Shown here: positions 25,001-37,404 of the stretch, piece by piece
Layout of the letters: each line of letters opens with the position of its first letter
Position numbering within the stretch: the stretch's first letter is position 1
NCBI GenBank assembly: GCA_022749755.1
Contig: CM040446.1
Span: 1,046,966-1,110,965 of the forward strand
From: Azadirachta indica
Lineage: Eukaryota > Streptophyta > Magnoliopsida > Sapindales > Meliaceae
Length of the DNA: 64,000 nt
Direction of reading: 5' to 3'
Notes under the pieces: model-generated
Told to the model about the DNA's origin: nothing
Database searches by the model: none
Seen by the model: the letters and a program-made list of their open reading frames with translations, nothing else
Program-made: the position numbers and the translations under genes

Positions 25001-25488
25001 CTAACAAGATAGCTAACCTTTAACAATACTCGAAACATAACGTGTAAAAGTTGTTTACTACTTGGAAACAAGCTTAAGCAGGTAAAATTAATTTTCTGGA
25101 TGCAGAAGAATAAAAGGATTGTATCATTCGCTTGTATTCCAGTAATAGAAGACTTTCAGTACAGGATGCCTCCTAGATATGTTAGAAAATGATGGAAACA
25201 AAGAGCGGAAAGAGGAATGCCTTCTTCCATGGACATCTGATACGATCCCCCAAGCATACGCCCCAACAACTAATCCAGCAAAAACAACAGTGTTATAAGG
25301 CTCTCTTCAGTCGAGGAGAGATTCCACTCAGACTTCACAACTGGTCCTACAAAGGAAAGTATCATAACCTCCATTGCTTCTGCAACCCAACCAAGTCCAG
25401 CATAAGCAAGCACAACAACTTGATATTTGCCAAACCCCACAGAAGCAAGGGCCTCATCTACGGTGTATACAGGGCTATGATCCTGCAT
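22078..25488 (-). pseudogene. OCT7: OCT7-like MFS transporter, copy E (frameshifted in first exon)
   Basis: Exons: 25221-25488, 24042-24279, 22724-23240, 22410-22612 and 22078-22305. Exon 1 is 268 bp, where B, C and D have 269. One base is missing near 25291, so LITTVVFAG becomes LITLLFLLD and then a stop at 25270. The full start frame codes only 72 residues, ending within helix 2. The intron 1 donor reads AAG|GCATTC, with GC instead of GT and a poor consensus. Exons 2 to 5 remain fully open, with [23 protein letters not shown] and PFETKGK, and the last exon ends early at DTVNAL. Exon 4 ends YAEE where the sisters have (F/Y)(A/T)PE. Two independent lesions in one exon make this the best pseudogene candidate, although decay elsewhere is slight. 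Confidence 0.8.
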
Positions 25489-27570
25489 CTAAACAACCAA
25501 AAGAAGAAGAAACTAAGAATAATAATGAAAGTTGATCTCATCTTACTGAAAAAGTATAACACATTATAAACAACCCATATAGCATCATTATATACAACAG
25601 TCAAACTGCAAATCAGATAATTGATAATTTTTACACGTTCTTCTCAGAAAACTTCCATAATTTTTTTTTTTAATTGAAACATCATAATTCTTTCCTGCGA
25701 TTTATAATATGTTCTTATATAACAATAATTTATATTAATATTTTTATCTATTTTCACAATTTCAAATTAATTTAAAGTCTCAGCATAAACTTTCGTCTAA
25801 ATTTAGAAATGAAGACGACAATCGCATCAATTAGGTCGCATGCATTGACACAAACAACAGCTCTTTCAGAAAAAATGAAATAAAATAAAATTAATAAAAT
25901 CAAGAGAAAAAGAAAAAAGAAAGTGCCTTTTATTTTAAAAAAAAAAATATGCAGATAAATGAAATTGCGATTCGGATTGAAGCTCGAATGATACGAAGGA
26001 GACAAATCTTGTTAAGCGAAAGACCAATGGCGTTAGGTTACTCTAAGCGTCGAGAAACTCGACAACTGAACTGTCAAATCAATTAAAGGCTGTCCTTTCT
26101 CTCTCATCCCCTCCCGCTCCCGCCATTTCCAATACTTTTTCCACTTCAATAAATATCTACATTTTCGTGGGTCACCTGCCCTTCTTCTCTTCACTTCTTT
26201 TGGAAAATAAGGAAATTGACAATTTTTTACTCGTACGTTGAGCTTAATAGCTAAATATGCTCGTGATATTTCGAAAAAGATAAATTTTTTTTCTGACGTT
26301 TGAAGGTAGATATTTTTCTTTTTATTTTCGTTAGTTTATCTATTAATTTATTATTATTTATATTTATTATTTTTTATATATATAATATTATAATATATTT
26401 TTTATTTTTATATAATACTTTATTTTTTATATTAATAATTTTTTAATATAATATTTTTAAATATAATAATTTAATACATATTTAATTTTTTTTATAATAT
26501 ACTTAAAATATTAAATATAAACTAAATTATTATATTTAAAAAAATTATATTATAAAAAATATTAAAATAGAGAATAAAGTGTTATATTAAAATAAAATAT
26601 ATATTAAAATATTATTATATAAAAGATGAGAAATACAAATGATAATAAACTAATCGATAAAAATAAAAGTTTAAAATATTTACCTGTTTATTTAAACATC
26701 ATAACTATTTATTTTCTTAAATATAATAAAATATTTACCTATTAGAGTAAATGTTAGGAGAAAAAAAAAACAATTTTTTTAGAAAATAAATATATTTAAA
26801 ATAAATTAAAAAATTATCCAATCAGATTATAACACGTGTCACATACATTATAAAAATTAATTTTTTCTCGTGAGATTTTATTTATTTATTTATTTATTTC
26901 CGTAAAAGGTCAATGAAAATTTGTTATGATTGTAATATGATTAGCAGCGCAAACAGGGGGCGATAATGTGGGACTGTGACAGTCACAGTGACAGTTGAAT
27001 TAACTAGTTGCGTAACTTGAATGCGACACCATTAATTATTTCAGGTCCACCAGAAAATTCCATGATACTAATAATAATTATATAAAAATTAAATTAAATA
27101 ATATTTTAATAATTTCAACTAAATAAAAAATTTGAGCGAAGAATTGCGTTGAATTAAATTTTTTGAATAATAGAAAATTTTGCTTAAATTAAGTATAAAC
27201 TTAAAAAAAAAAAGTTGGAATTACACCGGTTTTTTACTTTCGTAAATATATGACTAAATATCGTTAAATTATACATATAATTACGTAATATTTAAAAAAA
27301 ATTCTCGAAACACAAACGATTTAAATCTTTACTTCCCTCTGAGAATTATCATTCTAATGGCTAATGGCTTGTTTAAATACAGTAGGAAAGTTGATCAGCT
27401 TTAACATTTATTTATATTTCATTGCATTTCCTTTGTATGCATAACACAAGCATTTACTTTGTATACATAACACAAGCATTTACTATGAACAAAGAAAGTT
27501 TGTAGAAGCATCGATGTTCTTTTTCAAGTGGGAAGGAGTAGAAGCAACTGAGCAACAACCTTACTATGAT
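25489..27570. other. Spacer between copies E and F
   Basis: AT-rich spacer carrying a large foldback element (26290-26705, listed separately) and a G-box-like acacgtgtc at about 26832-26840, more than 1.3 kb upstream of the copy E start codon. Whether that G-box belongs to a promoter is unknown. No gene was recognised. Confidence 0.5.
26290..26705. mobile_element. Foldback (snap-back) MITE
   Basis: Two arms of roughly 200 bp face each other around a centre near 26500. The left arm, gacgtttgaaggtagatatt and onward, matches the reverse of the right end gtttaaatatttacctgttt with interruptions. Paired landmarks are ttagtttat on the left with ataaactaa on the right, and actttattttttat with ataaagt. 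It is almost pure A+T with no coding capacity. Transcribed, it would form a long hairpin. Confidence 0.6.
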
Positions 27571-30500
27571 TTATGGCGAATCAGTTGCATCCACAGTGTC
27601 TTTCAACTCGCGTCCCTTGGTCTCGAAAGGGAAGAGCAGAGTCGAGGCTATTGCAAGACCTAATACAACCTCGAAGAGTATGACAGCAATCGTTTGGTGA
27701 CAGCTGGTGACAAGGCCAACTGCTACAAGAGGGCATATCATGCCACCGATTCTTCCCACAGCACTCGCAACTCCAGCACCAGTCGTTCTCATGGTGGTAG
27801 GATATAACTATGCAGAAAGTCAATGGAAAGCACATCAAAATTTGTTTCATAAGTTCAAAGGAATCGAAGCGAACAAAAATGGTAACTAATGTATCAAGAA
27901 ATCAACCTCTGCTTGGTATGAAAAATTTTCAACAGGTATGAGAAGTCCTGTGTGATTACCTCCGGGGCATATATGGTGCCAACAGTTATGGTTCCTGTGG
28001 CGCACATGCGAGCTCCAAACAGTAACACTGTAGTTACGATTGCAGCCTGATGGAAGAGCAGTGGCAGAAGGAAAATGCAACTTAAGACAAACATAATGGT
28101 CATGGAGAGCTTGCGCCCGATTTTGTCCACAATTATCGCTGACAAGAGAAGCCCTGGAAGCTCTGTGAAATAAGGTTAAGGCAAATGTAAGCAAATTATG
28201 CCTCCGTTTTGAAAATAAAAAGGAATAGTTAAAATAACAGAATATATTGTCGAAATAAGGTGCACAAAGATCAACAGAAGACAAGCAGTACCTGCGAAAC
28301 TAGTGATAAACACATTTATATAGAGGCTACTGTCCTTATTTTTATCTGGATGCAGAACTCTTGTGCCACATTTATTTTCCCCATTGCTTAGCTTGGAAGT
28401 CAATAACACAACACCGTAATATGAGAATGCACTTGCAAAGAATAATACCCATAGTAGAAGAGTCGTCCGAATCAATTTCGATGAGAAAAGCATAAAAAAT
28501 GATGAGAATCCAGACTTCAACTTCCTGGTCATCTTCTTTGTCATTGTCATTGAGAGTGGATGTCTATCTTGCAATGAAGTTGATTCTTCATTTTGTCTCA
28601 CAGTTCTATCGGAAACAAGCATGCCAGTTGGGAGTTTGGTTCCGTTGACAGCAGCCATCTGCTCAATAATTCTATGGGCCTCAATTGTTCTACCTTTCGT
28701 GCATAAATACCGAGGTGACTCAGGTGCAACAACATAAAAGAGAAGCAGCGCAAATGATGGTATAGAGGACAGTGCAAGTAGCCATCTCCAGTTCAGTTTG
28801 GTCATAACGATCTGCAAATGACATAAATGGGAAATTTTATATGGTCAAAGCCTTCAGTAACCAATATAAGTTATCATTTAAGAAGAAAACTGCTATACTT
28901 GGGAAACTACCTAAAGCCGAAGTCACTTTTCTAATTTTGTTCAATTTCTTCAGTCAATTACACTAGACAATCAGAGTATCAAATGGCAAATATCTTATTT
29001 ACACAAAGATAATTTTATCTTCACATGATGATTGAAACCACGCAAGAAATCAGGCCTTTAAGGATGCAGCGGCAATGGCAGTTGATGTTCATGTGGTTTT
29101 GATCATCATGTGAAGATAATAATTGTCTTTCTCTTAATTCTAAAGTTTTTGAAGGAATGACACCGAAACCTTTTGCAATTTGGGTGCAGTGATATGATTG
29201 TAACCAGTAGTCATTTTACTTGACAACAGAGTTTGATATTACAAACCAGTTGAGGTAGCTTACCAATGTATAAAATTCTTTATCACGAAAGTATTATGAA
29301 AATTGCAAGCTCAGCTTTTTCTATCGTGAAAGATGCTTGAGCTTCAAGCATTAAGTTAACAAGCTTTGGAAATTTTGGTATTATTTCATTTCAGAGCTAT
29401 TTTCATTTTGCAAACTTGTTAATAAGTAGTAGATTACTTTTCCCGAGAAGGTTGCTTCCTATTTTCTTTAAATTTTGACTACTACAATTAGGGTCTTATC
29501 TTTCTAGCGATTATTGATATAACGAAATCTTTTTTTCTCTACAATTTTTTCTATTTCTCTCCAGTTTCCAATTATTTTCTATCCCCCTGCTTTCTCTCTT
29601 ACCGTTTCTTTCTTGTCTCCCCCTGCACTAAATGATTAACACTTCACAATGGAAAAGGGGAACTTTTTTGAAAGGTGAAAGGAGTATCGACAAAAAGTGA
29701 TTTGGATATTACTGCAGAAGTCGGGAAATGAAATTTACCCAGGCAAGTGAAGCCTCAAAAATTGTGCCAGCAGTCCAGAAGGTTGAGAAAACTACCATCC
29801 ATGTGCCTCTATATGAGACAGGAACAAACTCTAGAAAGTAGGATAAGAATACAGGCCCCCCGCCCAAACCGAAGCCAACCAAACAACGAGATACCACCAA
29901 TGATATATAATTTGGAGAGAAAGCACTTAACAATCCAGCTCCACTAGTTACAGTTGCTATGCTTAGAAAACTCTTCCTGGAAAGGGCAAACAGAGTAGGC
30001 AGTTAAAAAAAACCAGATAAAGTAAATATAATGTCATCATGGCAAGTATACAATATATTAGAGGAGTATACAAATAGAGATGCCAAATAGAAATGTCAAG
30101 TTTTAACCAAAGACATTGCATTGATAAATAAATTCTTCAGAAGAATGGCTTATCATTTAACATATAGGAGCAACTGAAAATGGTTTGCACTTTATAATAA
30201 GCAATGCCAATGAATAGATGATGAAATTCCCATTAAATATTTAAATTATGCGCATAGAAGTAATTTTCCAGAAGTAGAAGAAACGAATGAAATGATGACA
30301 ACAAAGAGCTTCCGTTGGGCAAGCGAAGATCTAGGATGAAAGAATTTCGAAATCCAGTTACACCAAAGAATATAATGCTGTGTTATGTTCATGGTGAACC
30401 ATGAAGATAACACACAAATCCTATTACATATATTAAACAACATTAGATGTCTAACTTTCAAAGAAGCAAGTAAATCATCTTAAGTAATTAACAGATTAAA

Positions 30501-30789
30501 ACAAAAATAGAAAGACTGAGAGACATGAAATAGCCTACCTTCTTCCATAATTATCAGATATAAGGCCCCATGAATAAGCTCCAAGCAGCATACCGGCAAA
30601 AACAACGGTCGTTAGCAGGCTCTCTTCACTGGAGGAGAGGCTCCACTTTGACTTGACTGCTGGTCCTACGAAAGAGAGAATCATAATCTCCATTGCTTCT
30701 GAAACCCAACCAAGTCCAGCATATGCAAGCACAAGACCTTGGTACTTCCCAAAACCCGTGATAGAAAGTGCTTCATCCAGCGTATACAT
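27571..30789 (-). CDS. OCT7: OCT7-like MFS transporter, copy F (frameshift at original start)
   Basis: Exons: 30539-30789 (or to 30808), 29739-29976, 28292-28811, 27960-28162 and 27571-27807. The position of the family start codon is ATG 30808, but one extra base near 30790 puts it out of frame, and it would end after 11 codons. An in-frame ATG at 30789 gives [17 protein letters not shown], losing only about six residues before helix 1. The product is then 482 residues with everything else intact: SDNYGRRK in loop 2-3, FVPVSYRG after helix 4, APESPRYL after helix 6, VDKIGRK in loop 8-9 and PFETKGREL at the end. The intron 1 donor is a normal GTAGGC. The gene could be functional from the second ATG, or the extra base could be a sequence error. 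It is the most upstream copy, next to the triplicated 3.1-kb module. Confidence 0.82.
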
Positions 30790-30808
30790 AGGGCTTCCCG
30801 TCTTCCAT

Positions 30809-31753
30809 CTAGGGCACCAAATTGAAACAAAATCATAGTTTCTAATCTTAAACATATTCAGTAAAAGACTGTTCAGAAAACTTAGACCATGATTTTCACT
30901 TCTACAACCATTAGAAGACCGTCAAATACATCTTCTTTACGATTCTTATTCCATTACATGATACACTCGGTAAAAGAGATTATCTAGATACACAAATATC
31001 AACATGTCAAATAAACCTAACAAAATAGCATCTAATACATATACTTATTTGGCTTGGTCAAATCAATTTAATTTTGTTCCTTTAGTTTGTGTTATTTAAA
31101 GAAACATTTCTTTTAGACAAGTTAATGAAAGTTTCCAAATTACAGGGTGCCTAGATTAAAAAAAAATCAAGTTGCCGCTTACAAACAACAAAAGAGGAAA
31201 AAAAAATGGTCGTAAGTGGCATGATTTTGAAGTCAATATTTGATTTATGCTTATAAAGTTCTCGTCTTTCATAACTATCAATTTTAAAAAAGAAAAAATA
31301 AAGAATTAGTCAAAAAACCCACCTGAGGATTGTTTAGATTTCAGGAGACTAAAAAAACCATAACTGGAAACCAGTATTATACCAATCTAATGAAAAGTCA
31401 AAACTTGTTCAAAGCACTAGAAAGTAGCTATCCTTTTATGTTTTCTGCAAAGCTACTTCTGGGGAAAGCACTTCCAGAAATTTTCATAAGAAATTTTACC
31501 TACTTATATCCCGTACCAAGTAAATTCAGAACATAATCATAATATATCACATTCATATTTCATACCCAGATCAAAGAAATCAGTTCTGTAGTTGCTTCAT
31601 AAGAATTGCTCATAATCTGAGAAGAAGGACAATCATTATCTCACAACTTATCATTCATTCTCCTTTGTTCTCAAAATACAAGCAACCCAGTTGATCAAAA
31701 TCTCTATTTAATCAAAAACAAGAACATTAAAATATCATAGAGCATAAGAATAC
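30809..31753 (-). other. Proposed 5' UTR intron of copy F
   Basis: The acceptor ccctag abuts ATG 30808. A donor cttctgagag|gtattc lies at 31753-31752 inside repeat copy 1. The same donor occurs at 34858 in repeat copy 2 and at 37963 in copy 3, so three alternative leader exons may serve this gene. This is inference from splice-site shape and similarity to copy A. Confidence 0.45.
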
Positions 31754-34300
31754 CTCTCAGAAGTTAATACGCCAAGCAGACTGGCTTCACCGCAAAGCGT
31801 GGGGAGTGAAGTGAGTATGATAAATACTTGGCGGCCGCTGCTGCTTCTGCTGCTACAACTTGTACCGTGGAGGCAGATAGCGTTGTAAGCATTAGAGAAA
31901 GTAGTCAAATAATAATTGAACATTATTTCTTTTAGCCACATGCTATAGAGAGAATGAATATTCTATTAGTTAATGATTAGGAGGTGTTAGTTAAAAGGGC
32001 CTGCAACCAGAATCAACCAACCATAAATCACCTCCTGCGTTTCCATTTCGGTTTTATAATATATTTAGATAATAACATTACAGTCCCTATTCTTTTTTGT
32101 TTTACAAATATAGATATATAATTTTTTATTTTTATAAAATGTATCTTTCAGTCACCTCACAAAATTTTTTTACTTAATTGTCAAGTTCTGAACTCATATT
32201 TTCCTGGATTTCTTTAATAAAATGGACAAATTATGTCCTAATCTATGAAATAAATATTAGTAAAAATTAATAAATTATGTTCTTATGTGATGAGCTACTA
32301 TATCAATTTGTAAGATTAATTTAGTTATTTAGTGAGATCAATATCTTATTCCTTATTTATTACTTCAAATATTTTCAACATTATTTGAAAAATACTATTA
32401 CAATAAGCGTAATTTGGTTATTTCATAAAAGTTGGGAACTTATTTGATAAATCAAAATAAATAATATTTTTTTATTTGTGATTCGAATTTATCAAAGTCC
32501 TATTGCCACAACTGCTACTGGTTGACTCCAGTAGTGCACAAGATTTGGTAATAATTACTTTCCGAAATTGTTGTATGTAAACTAATACTAATTATTTTTA
32601 GTTAAAAAGATACCAATTATTTTACTTTTCAAATTTGTCATTGTTGCCGAAGATTACCTAACATTGACTTAGGGTCCGTTTGTTATAACTTTTTAAATAA
32701 AGTTTTTTAAATTAGAGCTTTTACTCATAAAACTTTTATAAGTAGAGTTTTTAATAAAAATTTATTAATCGTTTAATCGTTACAAATGACTTTTGAGAAA
32801 ATTTGAATAATTACTTTAATAAATAAATTTTTAATATTTTATTTTAAAGAAATAACGTAAAATTTTTAAAATAAAATAAGGGTATTTTAGACAATTTTAC
32901 CTTTTAAAAAAGCTGAAAAAGCTCTACTGCTAAAAGTCCAAATTTTGGACTTCTTCCAATAGAAAGAAAATAGTTTTTTTAATTTCCAAAAACTCTTTTT
33001 CATTGTCAACCAAACGACATTAAAAAATTTGAAAAGGGTTTTTATCATTAAAAAAACCCTTTTAACCAATGAAAAAGTCAAACCAAACGGGCACTTATAT
33101 AGATATCAGGTGTTGTAAAGAAATATAAGGGACAGAAAAGTAATTAGTGAGAAAATTACATTAAAAATTATCTTTGATTCTATCCTAAAAGCTCTTAAAT
33201 AAATTTTAAGAGAAATTCAAATATTATTTTAAAGAATCAAATAAAAAAAAGAGACAATAAAAAAATTTGATATGAAAATCTAATTACTTAATCAAGATTA
33301 TATCAAAATTAAGTCTTATTAATTTTTTAAATTTCTTAAATTCGTAAAGGATCTTTTCTAACTTATGTATGGAAGGTTTTTCGGCAAGAAACCGACCTTA
33401 TTTCGATTTATTTTCTTTTAGAGATAATTTTTGGAAAAAAGAGGGACTGTGGTAAGATATTAAAAAATTTTGGGTCAACAATGATAATATATGTTTACTA
33501 CCCAATAGTAAAAATATGTCATGAAATATATATATCTCCCGTGAAATATGTCATTTGCTGTGATTGCGGGAGCTGCAGATTACAAGTTTTGTCGCTTTCT
33601 CTGGTTACTAGTTAAACTGGTCTCCAAGCTTTGGCATCACCATCAATGAAATCAAGTCTACTGCTTCGCATGCCCCACAAATTGGGTTTTTTTTTTTTTA
33701 AAGCAAAAAAATAAGATTTCACTACTCGGGCAAAGTCCGAGTGGTCCAGCCTTCGAGTCTAGCCAACAAAACTTATTTTTTAATTATAAAAATGATACCC
33801 ATCATATACACAGAGTTTATAGTATTTAAGTGTAAATAGATTGTCTTTCACGCGTGACAATAAGATGTTATTCAAATTGAGTAAAAATATTTGAGCAGTA
33901 TTATATGTGATTCCATCGTAAATTTTTGATAAATTTTTTATATAATATTAATAAGTTGTATATGTATATAATATTTTAAAAAATTATAAGATTTCAAATC
34001 ATAAAACGAGAGATTATAACAACATATTTACATATTTATATATATATATATATACACTGCAAAGATTAATTATAATAAACAATGAGACAGATTTTAAATC
34101 TATTAATTATTTATAGTTTCACCCTTTTTCTTAGGTGTTCTATGATTTTAGACCACTAATGTTTGTCTTTCTTTCATTATAACCCCTTCTAGGAACACTA
34201 CCCAATTGAGTAAAGTTGGGAACACTACACCCAATTGGTATTTCATTAAAGTTGAAATTTACTTCTATTGACCACACGACGACTCTAAGAAGTGAGAAAA
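31199..34300. repeat. 3.1-kb segmental repeat, copy 1
   Basis: It starts at aaaaaatggtcgtaagtggc and ends where the same words begin again at 34301 (period 3100 bp). It holds a proposed first exon and promoter for transporter F on the minus strand (about 31754-31950), a MITE (32672-33094), an (AT)n tract near 34038 and otherwise AT-rich DNA. The left part differs from copies 2 and 3 at many sites (gtttagatttcaggag against gtttaggtttcaagag). The right part is almost identical to copy 2. Small open frames repeated between copies are not supported as proteins. Confidence 0.9.
32672..33094. mobile_element. Tourist-like (PIF/Harbinger) MITE in repeat copy 1
   Basis: The element is 423 bp, begins gggtccgtttg and ends caaacgggcac (imperfect terminal inverted repeats), and is flanked by TTA at 32669-32671 and 33095-33097. 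TTA duplications and GGGTCCGTTTG-type ends are typical of Tourist elements. The unoccupied site survives in repeat copy 3 as cgacttatata (about 40379-40389). Confidence 0.82.
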
Positions 34301-37300
34301 AAAAAATGGTCGTAAGTGGCATAATTTTGAAGTCAATATTTGTTTTATGCTTATAAAGTTCTCATGTTTCATAACTATCAATTTTAAAAACGAAAAAAAT
34401 AAAGAATTAGTCAAAAAAAAAACCCACCTGAAGATTGTTTAGGTTTCAAGAGACTAAAAAAAACCATGACTGGAAACAAATATATATCAATCCAACGAAA
34501 AGTCAAAACTTGTTCAAAGCACTTGAAAGTAGCTTTCGTTTTATGTTTTCTGCAAAGCTACTTCTGGGGAAAGCACTTTCAGAAATTTTCATAAGAAATT
34601 TTACCTACTTATATCCCGTACCAAGTAAATTCAGAACATAATCACAATATATCATAGTCATATTTCATACCCAGATCAAAGAAACCAGTACTTTAGTTGC
34701 TTCACAAGAATTGCTCATAATCTGAGAAGAAGGACAATCATTATCTCACAACTTATCATTCATTCTCTTTTGTTCTCAAAATACAAGCAACCCAGTTGAT
34801 CAAAATCTCTATTTAATCAAAAACAAGAACATTAAAATATCATAGAGCATAAGAATACCTCTCAGAAGTTAATACGCCAAGCAGACTGGCTTCACCGCAA
34901 AGCGTGGGGAGTGAAGTGAGTATGATAAATACTTGGCGGCCGCTGCTGCTTCTGCTGCTACAACTTGTACCGTGGAGGCAGATAGCGTTGTAAGCATTAG
35001 AGAAAGTAGTCAAATAATAATTGAACATTATTTCTTTTAGCCACATGCTATAGAGAGAATGAATATTCTATTAGTTAATGATTAGGAGGTGTTAGTTAAA
35101 AGGGCCTGCAACCAGAATCAACCAACCATAAATCACCTCCTGCGTTTCCATTTCGGTTTTATAATATATTTAGATAATAACATTACAGTCCCTATTCTTT
35201 TTTGTTTTACAAATATAGATATATAATTTTTTTTTTTTTTATAAAATGTATCTTTCAGTCACCTCACAAAATTTTTTTACTTAATTGTCAAGTTCTGAAC
35301 TCATATTTTCCTGGATTTCTTTAATAAAATGGACAAATTATGTCCTAATCTATGAAATAAATATTAGTAAAAATTAATAAATTATGTTCTTATGTGATGA
35401 GCTACTATATCAATTTGTAAGATTAATTTAGTTATTTAGTGAGATCAATATCTTATTCCTTATTTATTACTTAAAATATTTTCAACATTATTTGAAAAAT
35501 ACTATTACAATAAGCGTAATTTGGTTATTTCATAAAAGTTGGGAACTTATTTGATAAATCAAAATAAATAATATTTTTATTTGTGATTCGAATTTATCAA
35601 AGTCCTATTGCCACAACTGCTACTAGTTGACTCCAGTAGTGCACAAGATTTGGTAATAATTACTTTCCGAAATTGTTGTATGTAAACTAATACTAATTAT
35701 TTTTAGTTAAAAAGATACCAATTATTTTACTTTTCAAATTTGTCATTATTGCCGAAGATTACGACATTGACTTAGTGTGCGTTTGTTATAACTTTTTAAA
35801 TAAAGTTTTTTAAAGTAGAGCTTTTACTCATAAAACTTCTATGAGTAGAGTTTTTAATAAAAATTTATTAATCGTTTAATCGTTACAAATGACTTTTGAG
35901 AAAATTTGAATAATTACTTTAATAGATAAATTTTTAATATTTTATTTTAAAGAAATAACGTAAAATTTTTAAAATAAAATAAGGGTATTTTAGACAATTT
36001 TACCTTTTAAAAAAGCTGAAAAAGCTCTACTGCTAAAAGTCCAAATTTTGGACTTCTTCCAATAGAAAGAAAATAGTTTTTTTACTTTTCAAAAACTCTT
36101 TTTCATTGTCAATCAAACGACATTAAAAAATTTAAAAAGGGTTTTTATCATTAAAAAAACCTTTTTAACCAATGAAAAAGTCAAACCAAACGGGCACTTA
36201 TATAGATATCAAGTGTTGTAAAGAAATATAAGGGACAGAAAAGTAATTAGTGAGAAAATTACATTAAAAATTATCTTTGATTCTATCCTAAAAGCTCTTA
36301 AATAAATTTTAAGAGAAATTCAAATATTATTTTAAAGAATCAAATAAAAAAAAAGAGACAATAAAAAAATTTGATATGAAAATCTAATTACTTAATCAAG
36401 ATTATATCAAAATTAAGTCTTATTAATTTTTTAAATTTCTTAAATTCGTAAAGGATCTTTTCTAACTTATGTATGGAAGGTTTTTTTTCGGCAAGAAACC
36501 GACCTTATTTCGATTTATTTTCTTTTAGAGATAATTTTTGGAAAAAAGAGGGACTGTGGTAAGATATTAAAAAATTTTGGGTCAACAATGATAATATATG
36601 TTTACTACCCAATAGTAAAAATATGTCATGAAATATATATATCTCCCGTGAAATATGTCATTTGCTGTGATTGCGGGAGCTGCAGATTACAAGTTTTGTC
36701 GCTTTCTCTGGTTACTAGTTAAACTGGTCTCCAAGCTTTGGCATCACCATCAATGAAATCAAGTCTACTGCTTCACATGCCCCACAAATTGGGTTTTTTT
36801 TTTTTAAAGCAAAAAAATAAGATTTCACTACTCGGGCAAAGTCCGAGTGGTCAGCCTTCGAGTCTAGCCAACAAAACTTATTTTTTAATTATAAAAATGA
36901 TACCCATCATATACACAGAGTTTATAGTATTTAAGTGTAAATAGATTGTCTTTCACGCGTGAAAATAAGATGTTATTCAATTGAGTAAAAATATTTGAGC
37001 ATTATTATACGTTATTCCATCGTAAATTTTTGATAAATTTTTTATATAATATTAATAAGTTGTATATGTATATAATATTTTAAAAAATTATAAGATTTCA
37101 AATCATAAAACGAGAGATTATAACAACATATTTACATATTTATATATATATATATATATACTGTAAAGATTAATTATAATAAACAATGAGACAGATTTTA
37201 AATCTATTAATTATTTATAGTTTCACCCTTTTTCTTAGGTGTTCTATGATTTTAGACCACTAATGTTTGTCTTTCTTTCATTATAACCCCTTCTAGGAAC

Positions 37301-37404
37301 ACTACCCAATTGAGTAAAGTTGGGAACACTACACCCAATTGGTATTTCATTAAAGTTGAAATTTACTTCTATTGACCACACGACGACTCTAAGAAGTGAG
37401 AAAA
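34301..37404. repeat. 3.1-kb segmental repeat, copy 2 (hybrid)
   Basis: The left 470 bp or so carry copy-3 variants (gtttaggtttcaagag, cattctctttt at 34768). From 34907 on they carry copy-1 variants (agcgtgggga, then the ggcggccgctgctgc block and the MITE). It is flanked by copies 1 and 3 and has the structure expected of a product of unequal crossing-over between them. Confidence 0.88.
35775..36197. mobile_element. Tourist-like MITE in repeat copy 2
   Basis: Same 423-bp element as in repeat copy 1, copied with the surrounding segment. Its left end has decayed to gtgtgcgtttg. TTA flanks lie at 35772-35774 and 36198-36200. Confidence 0.8.

Noticed and set aside
25189..25569. 126-codon plus-strand open frame
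   Set aside because: It is antisense to exon 1 of copy E, with no recognisable domain. The frame is a by-product of the opposite strand.
31735..31941. 68-codon minus-strand open frame repeated identically at 34840-35046
   Set aside because: It repeats because the 3.1-kb DNA repeats. It is disrupted in copy 3, resembles no protein and overlaps the proposed untranslated leader exon.
34140..34322. 60-codon open frame repeated at 37244-37426
   Set aside because: It spans the junction between repeat units and has no similarity to known proteins.
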